Part shown: one piece after another, positions 6,954 to 8,240 of the stretch
Numbering within the stretch: the first letter of the stretch is position 1
Layout: the number at the start of each line of letters is the position of its first letter
Assembly: GCA_002718285.1 (NCBI GenBank)
Contig: PBAR01000021.1
Location: 7,942-16,181, forward strand
Reading direction: 5' to 3'
Source of the DNA: Fidelibacterota bacterium
GTDB lineage: Bacteria; Marinisomatota; Marinisomatia; Marinisomatales; UBA1611
DNA length: 8,240 nucleotides
Notes under the pieces: generated by a model
The model's input: only the letters and a program-made list of their open reading frames with translations
What the model was told of the DNA's origin: nothing
Databases searched by the model: none
Position numbers and translations under genes: made by a program

Positions 6954-7568
6954 ATGAAATATATACGTTCATTATATAATTGGGTTTTGTCTTGGTCAGA
7001 AAAACCTAGTGGGCCATCTGCTCTAGGAATCATCTCAATAGCTGAAGCATCATTTTTTCCTATTCCACCAGATATATTACTCATTCCTCTTTCTATTGGA
7101 AATCGTGATAAAGCTATCTCTTTTGCAATAATCTGTAGTTTATGTTCTATTTTTGGTGCGGTAATAGGTTATTTTATCGGGTATTATGTTTGGTGGACAG
7201 AAGCAGGAGAATTCACCGCCTTTGCTCAATTTTTTTTTGATCATATTCCCGGTATTACAATTGATGCGTTTTCAAATATTCAGATATTATATGACCAATG
7301 GAATTTTTGGATTATTTTTACAGCAGGATTTACACCAATACCATTTAAACTTTTTACAATTAGCGCAGGAGCATTTAATATAAATTTTGTTCCTTTTCTT
7401 TTAGCTAGCTTAGTTGGTCGAAGTGCAAGATTTTTAATTGTATCAGTCCTAATTAAAAAATATGGAAAAGGCATCCAAAGATTTATCGAAGATTATTTTA
7501 ATTTATTAGCAATACTCTTTACAATTTTATTATTCGGGGGATTTATTTTATTAAAATATTTATTTTAA
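6954..7568 (+). CDS. YqaA-type DedA/VTT-domain inner-membrane protein
   Basis: Polytopic membrane protein of 204 residues of the YqaA branch of the DedA/SNARE-associated (VTT) superfamily, other members of which flip or transport lipid carriers. Visible marks are AEASFFPIPPD (30-40), the family's re-entrant E...FPxPPD motif; AGFTPIPFKLFTISAG (124-139), the second re-entrant loop with its paired prolines; and GRSARF (155-160), whose arginines are typical. Membrane segments fall at about 24-48, 54-80, 117-140, 146-166 and 183-203. The ATG is 5 nt after the stop of the glycosidase gene, without a Shine-Dalgarno, so expression is probably coupled. A run of nine T (7230-7238) encodes part of QFFFD. 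The substrate is not known for this subgroup; lipid-carrier flipping is an extrapolation from DedA relatives. Confidence 0.92.
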   Translation: MKYIRSLYNWVLSWSEKPSGPSALGIISIAEASFFPIPPDILLIPLSIGNRDKAISFAIICSLCSIFGAVIGYFIGYYVWWTEAGEFTAFAQFFFDHIPGITIDAFSNIQILYDQWNFWIIFTAGFTPIPFKLFTISAGAFNINFVPFLLASLVGRSARFLIVSVLIKKYGKGIQRFIEDYFNLLAILFTILLFGGFILLKYLF

Positions 7569-7574
7569 ATATCA

Positions 7575-7649
7575 CGGGGTGTAGCGCAGTCTGGTCAGCG
7601 CGCGTCGTTCGGGACGACGAGGCCGGGAGTTCAAATCTCCCCACCCCGA
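7575..7649 (+). tRNA. tRNA-Pro (anticodon CGG)
   Basis: A complete 75-nt cloverleaf. The acceptor stem CGGGGTG pairs perfectly with CACCCCG and the D stem is GCGC/GCGC. The anticodon stem CGTCG/CGACG has loop TTCGGGA with the CGG anticodon at 7610-7612. The T stem GGGAG/CTCCC has loop TTCAAAT, and A73 is at 7649. CCA is not encoded. It reads CCG, a codon likely to be rare in so AT-rich a genome. It starts 6 nt after the yqaA stop, so its 5' end must be cut from a longer transcript or made from a promoter inside yqaA. It shares with the upstream proline tRNA the C1-G72/A73 end and the D stem but differs in its anticodon arm and the rest of the acceptor stem, so the two are not recent duplicates. 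Confidence 0.97.
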
Positions 7650-7765
7650 CAATATTTAAGAGTATAGTTTAAAAAATTATAGATATACTTAATTCTTAAT
7701 TTTTATTTCTATTTTTAATTTGTATTAATATAAAATGGGATCCTCTAAAATTTTTAATTATTATT

Positions 7766-7797
7766 ACAACAATCCTATTTGAAGATTGTTGTTTTTT
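7766..7797 (+). terminator. Rho-independent terminator
   Basis: ACAACAATC (7766-7774) pairs perfectly with GATTGTTGT (7784-7792) across a 9-nt loop, and six T (7792-7797) overlap and follow the stem. It is the cleanest terminator in the window. It lies 117 nt after tRNA-Pro(CGG) and 28 nt before the CBS gene, so it most likely ends the upstream unit. The interval 7650-7765 is very AT-rich and holds no gene I can support, only a weak dyad AGTATA/TATACT (7661-7666, 7684-7689). Confidence 0.8.
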
Positions 7798-7824
7798 CTT
7801 GATCTATGCTCTATATTCAATATT

Positions 7825-8240
7825 ATGTATTCGAACCAACATTTAGAGTCAGAAGATGATGGACAATGGCTATCTAGTATGGAATCACTAGAAAACGATT
7901 CTGAGATAAAGGAAGCAGTTAAGGTACAAGATCCTATTTCGTCATTGGAATTACCAAAACCGCTAACTGTTGAAAAAGGGACGAACCTTCGTCATGCTTT
8001 GGATATGCTACAAACAAAGCGTCAAAACTGTATTTTGGTCGTGAAGAATAATGTATTGTGTGGAATTTTAACTGAAAGAGATATATTATTGAAAGTAACA
8101 GGGAAAGGATTCGACTTAAACTTAGTTACAGTAGATGAGTTTATGACAATTAACCCAGAATATCTTACTCTAGAAGATCCTTTGGCATATGCATTGAATA
8201 AAATGCATATCGGTGGGTTTCGGCATGTCCCAATTGTTGA
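7825..8240 (+). CDS. CBS-domain-pair protein, 3'-truncated by the window edge
   Basis: 138 complete codons before the right edge. A CBS pair (Bateman module) usually binds an adenosyl nucleotide and regulates a fused or partner protein. The N-terminal 35 residues are acidic and polar (LESEDDGQWLSSMESLENDS). The first CBS motif spans about 36-92, with LPKPLTVEKGTNLRHALDML (43-62) and CGILTERDIL (79-88). The second begins about 103 (DEFMTINPEYLTLED) and runs to HIGGFRHVPIV at the edge. Whether another domain follows cannot be seen. ATG 7825 is the first start after the in-frame stop at 7780-7782. There is no Shine-Dalgarno, and TATTAT (7821-7826) overlaps the start, so a downstream ATG (7879, residue 19) remains possible; the CBS pair is included either way. 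It is separated from upstream genes by the terminator. Confidence 0.88.
   Translation, partial: MYSNQHLESEDDGQWLSSMESLENDSEIKEAVKVQDPISSLELPKPLTVEKGTNLRHALDMLQTKRQNCILVVKNNVLCGILTERDILLKVTGKGFDLNLVTVDEFMTINPEYLTLEDPLAYALNKMHIGGFRHVPIV

Noticed and set aside
7186..7383. Plus-strand 65-codon frame within yqaA
   Set aside because: Out-of-frame shadow of a gene whose YqaA motifs are continuous in the other frame.
5183..7649. The region between the two tRNA-Pro genes as a tRNA-integrated genomic island
   Set aside because: There is no integrase, and the tRNA 3' ends share only the generic T-loop stretch GTTCAAATC, not an att-like direct repeat. Base composition looks like that of the flanks.
1..8240. 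CRISPR array, insertion sequence or toxin-antitoxin module
   Set aside because: No spaced repeats, no terminal inverted repeats around a transposase, and no small paired genes; the intergenic gaps are all under 200 nt.

Overview
The window is an AT-rich piece of a bacterial chromosome with every recognisable gene on the + strand. It looks like core, vertically inherited DNA. I see no transposase, integrase, phage gene, CRISPR array or toxin-antitoxin pair. A free-living bacterium of the Fibrobacteres-Chlorobi-Bacteroidetes (FCB) sphere, for example a marine Marinimicrobia/SAR406-like lineage, is my best guess. The reasons are the RibF variant motif (VGYNHHFG, close to the VGYDHRFG form I associate with Bacteroidota), near absence of Shine-Dalgarno sequences on most genes, a TAnnTTTG-like promoter element, and the DUF2914 plus YqaA content. 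This placement is inference, not proof.

Left part (1-3395): ribF (5' end outside the window), rpsO and pnp form the widespread ribF-rpsO-pnp translation/RNA-metabolism cluster. They make FMN/FAD, ribosomal protein S15 and polynucleotide phosphorylase. A bipartite hairpin at 3362-3395 probably ends this transcript. Middle (3439-5256): a PLP-dependent class I aminotransferase, then a short MerR-type regulator whose stop codon lies 6 nt before tRNA-Pro(GGG). A merR-tRNA-Pro pairing is also known in Proteobacteria.

Right part (5323-7649): three tightly spaced envelope genes encode a bitopic-looking DUF2914 protein with a Lys/Pro-rich periplasmic linker, a phosphodiester-glycosidase (NAGPA/DUF2233) lipoprotein, and a YqaA/DedA-type membrane protein. 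They are followed, again after 6 nt, by a second proline tRNA, tRNA-Pro(CGG). The gaps of 6, 5 and 6 nt suggest one transcription unit carrying cell-surface genes and a tRNA. A clean rho-independent terminator (7766-7797) separates this unit from a CBS-domain-pair gene that runs off the right edge.

I found no convincing new biological system. The points most worth a second look are the two proline tRNAs each placed 6 nt after a stop codon, the DUF2914-NAGPA-YqaA envelope cassette between them, an 11-nt direct repeat straddling the pnp start codon, and a 10-bp inverted repeat just upstream of the merR start.
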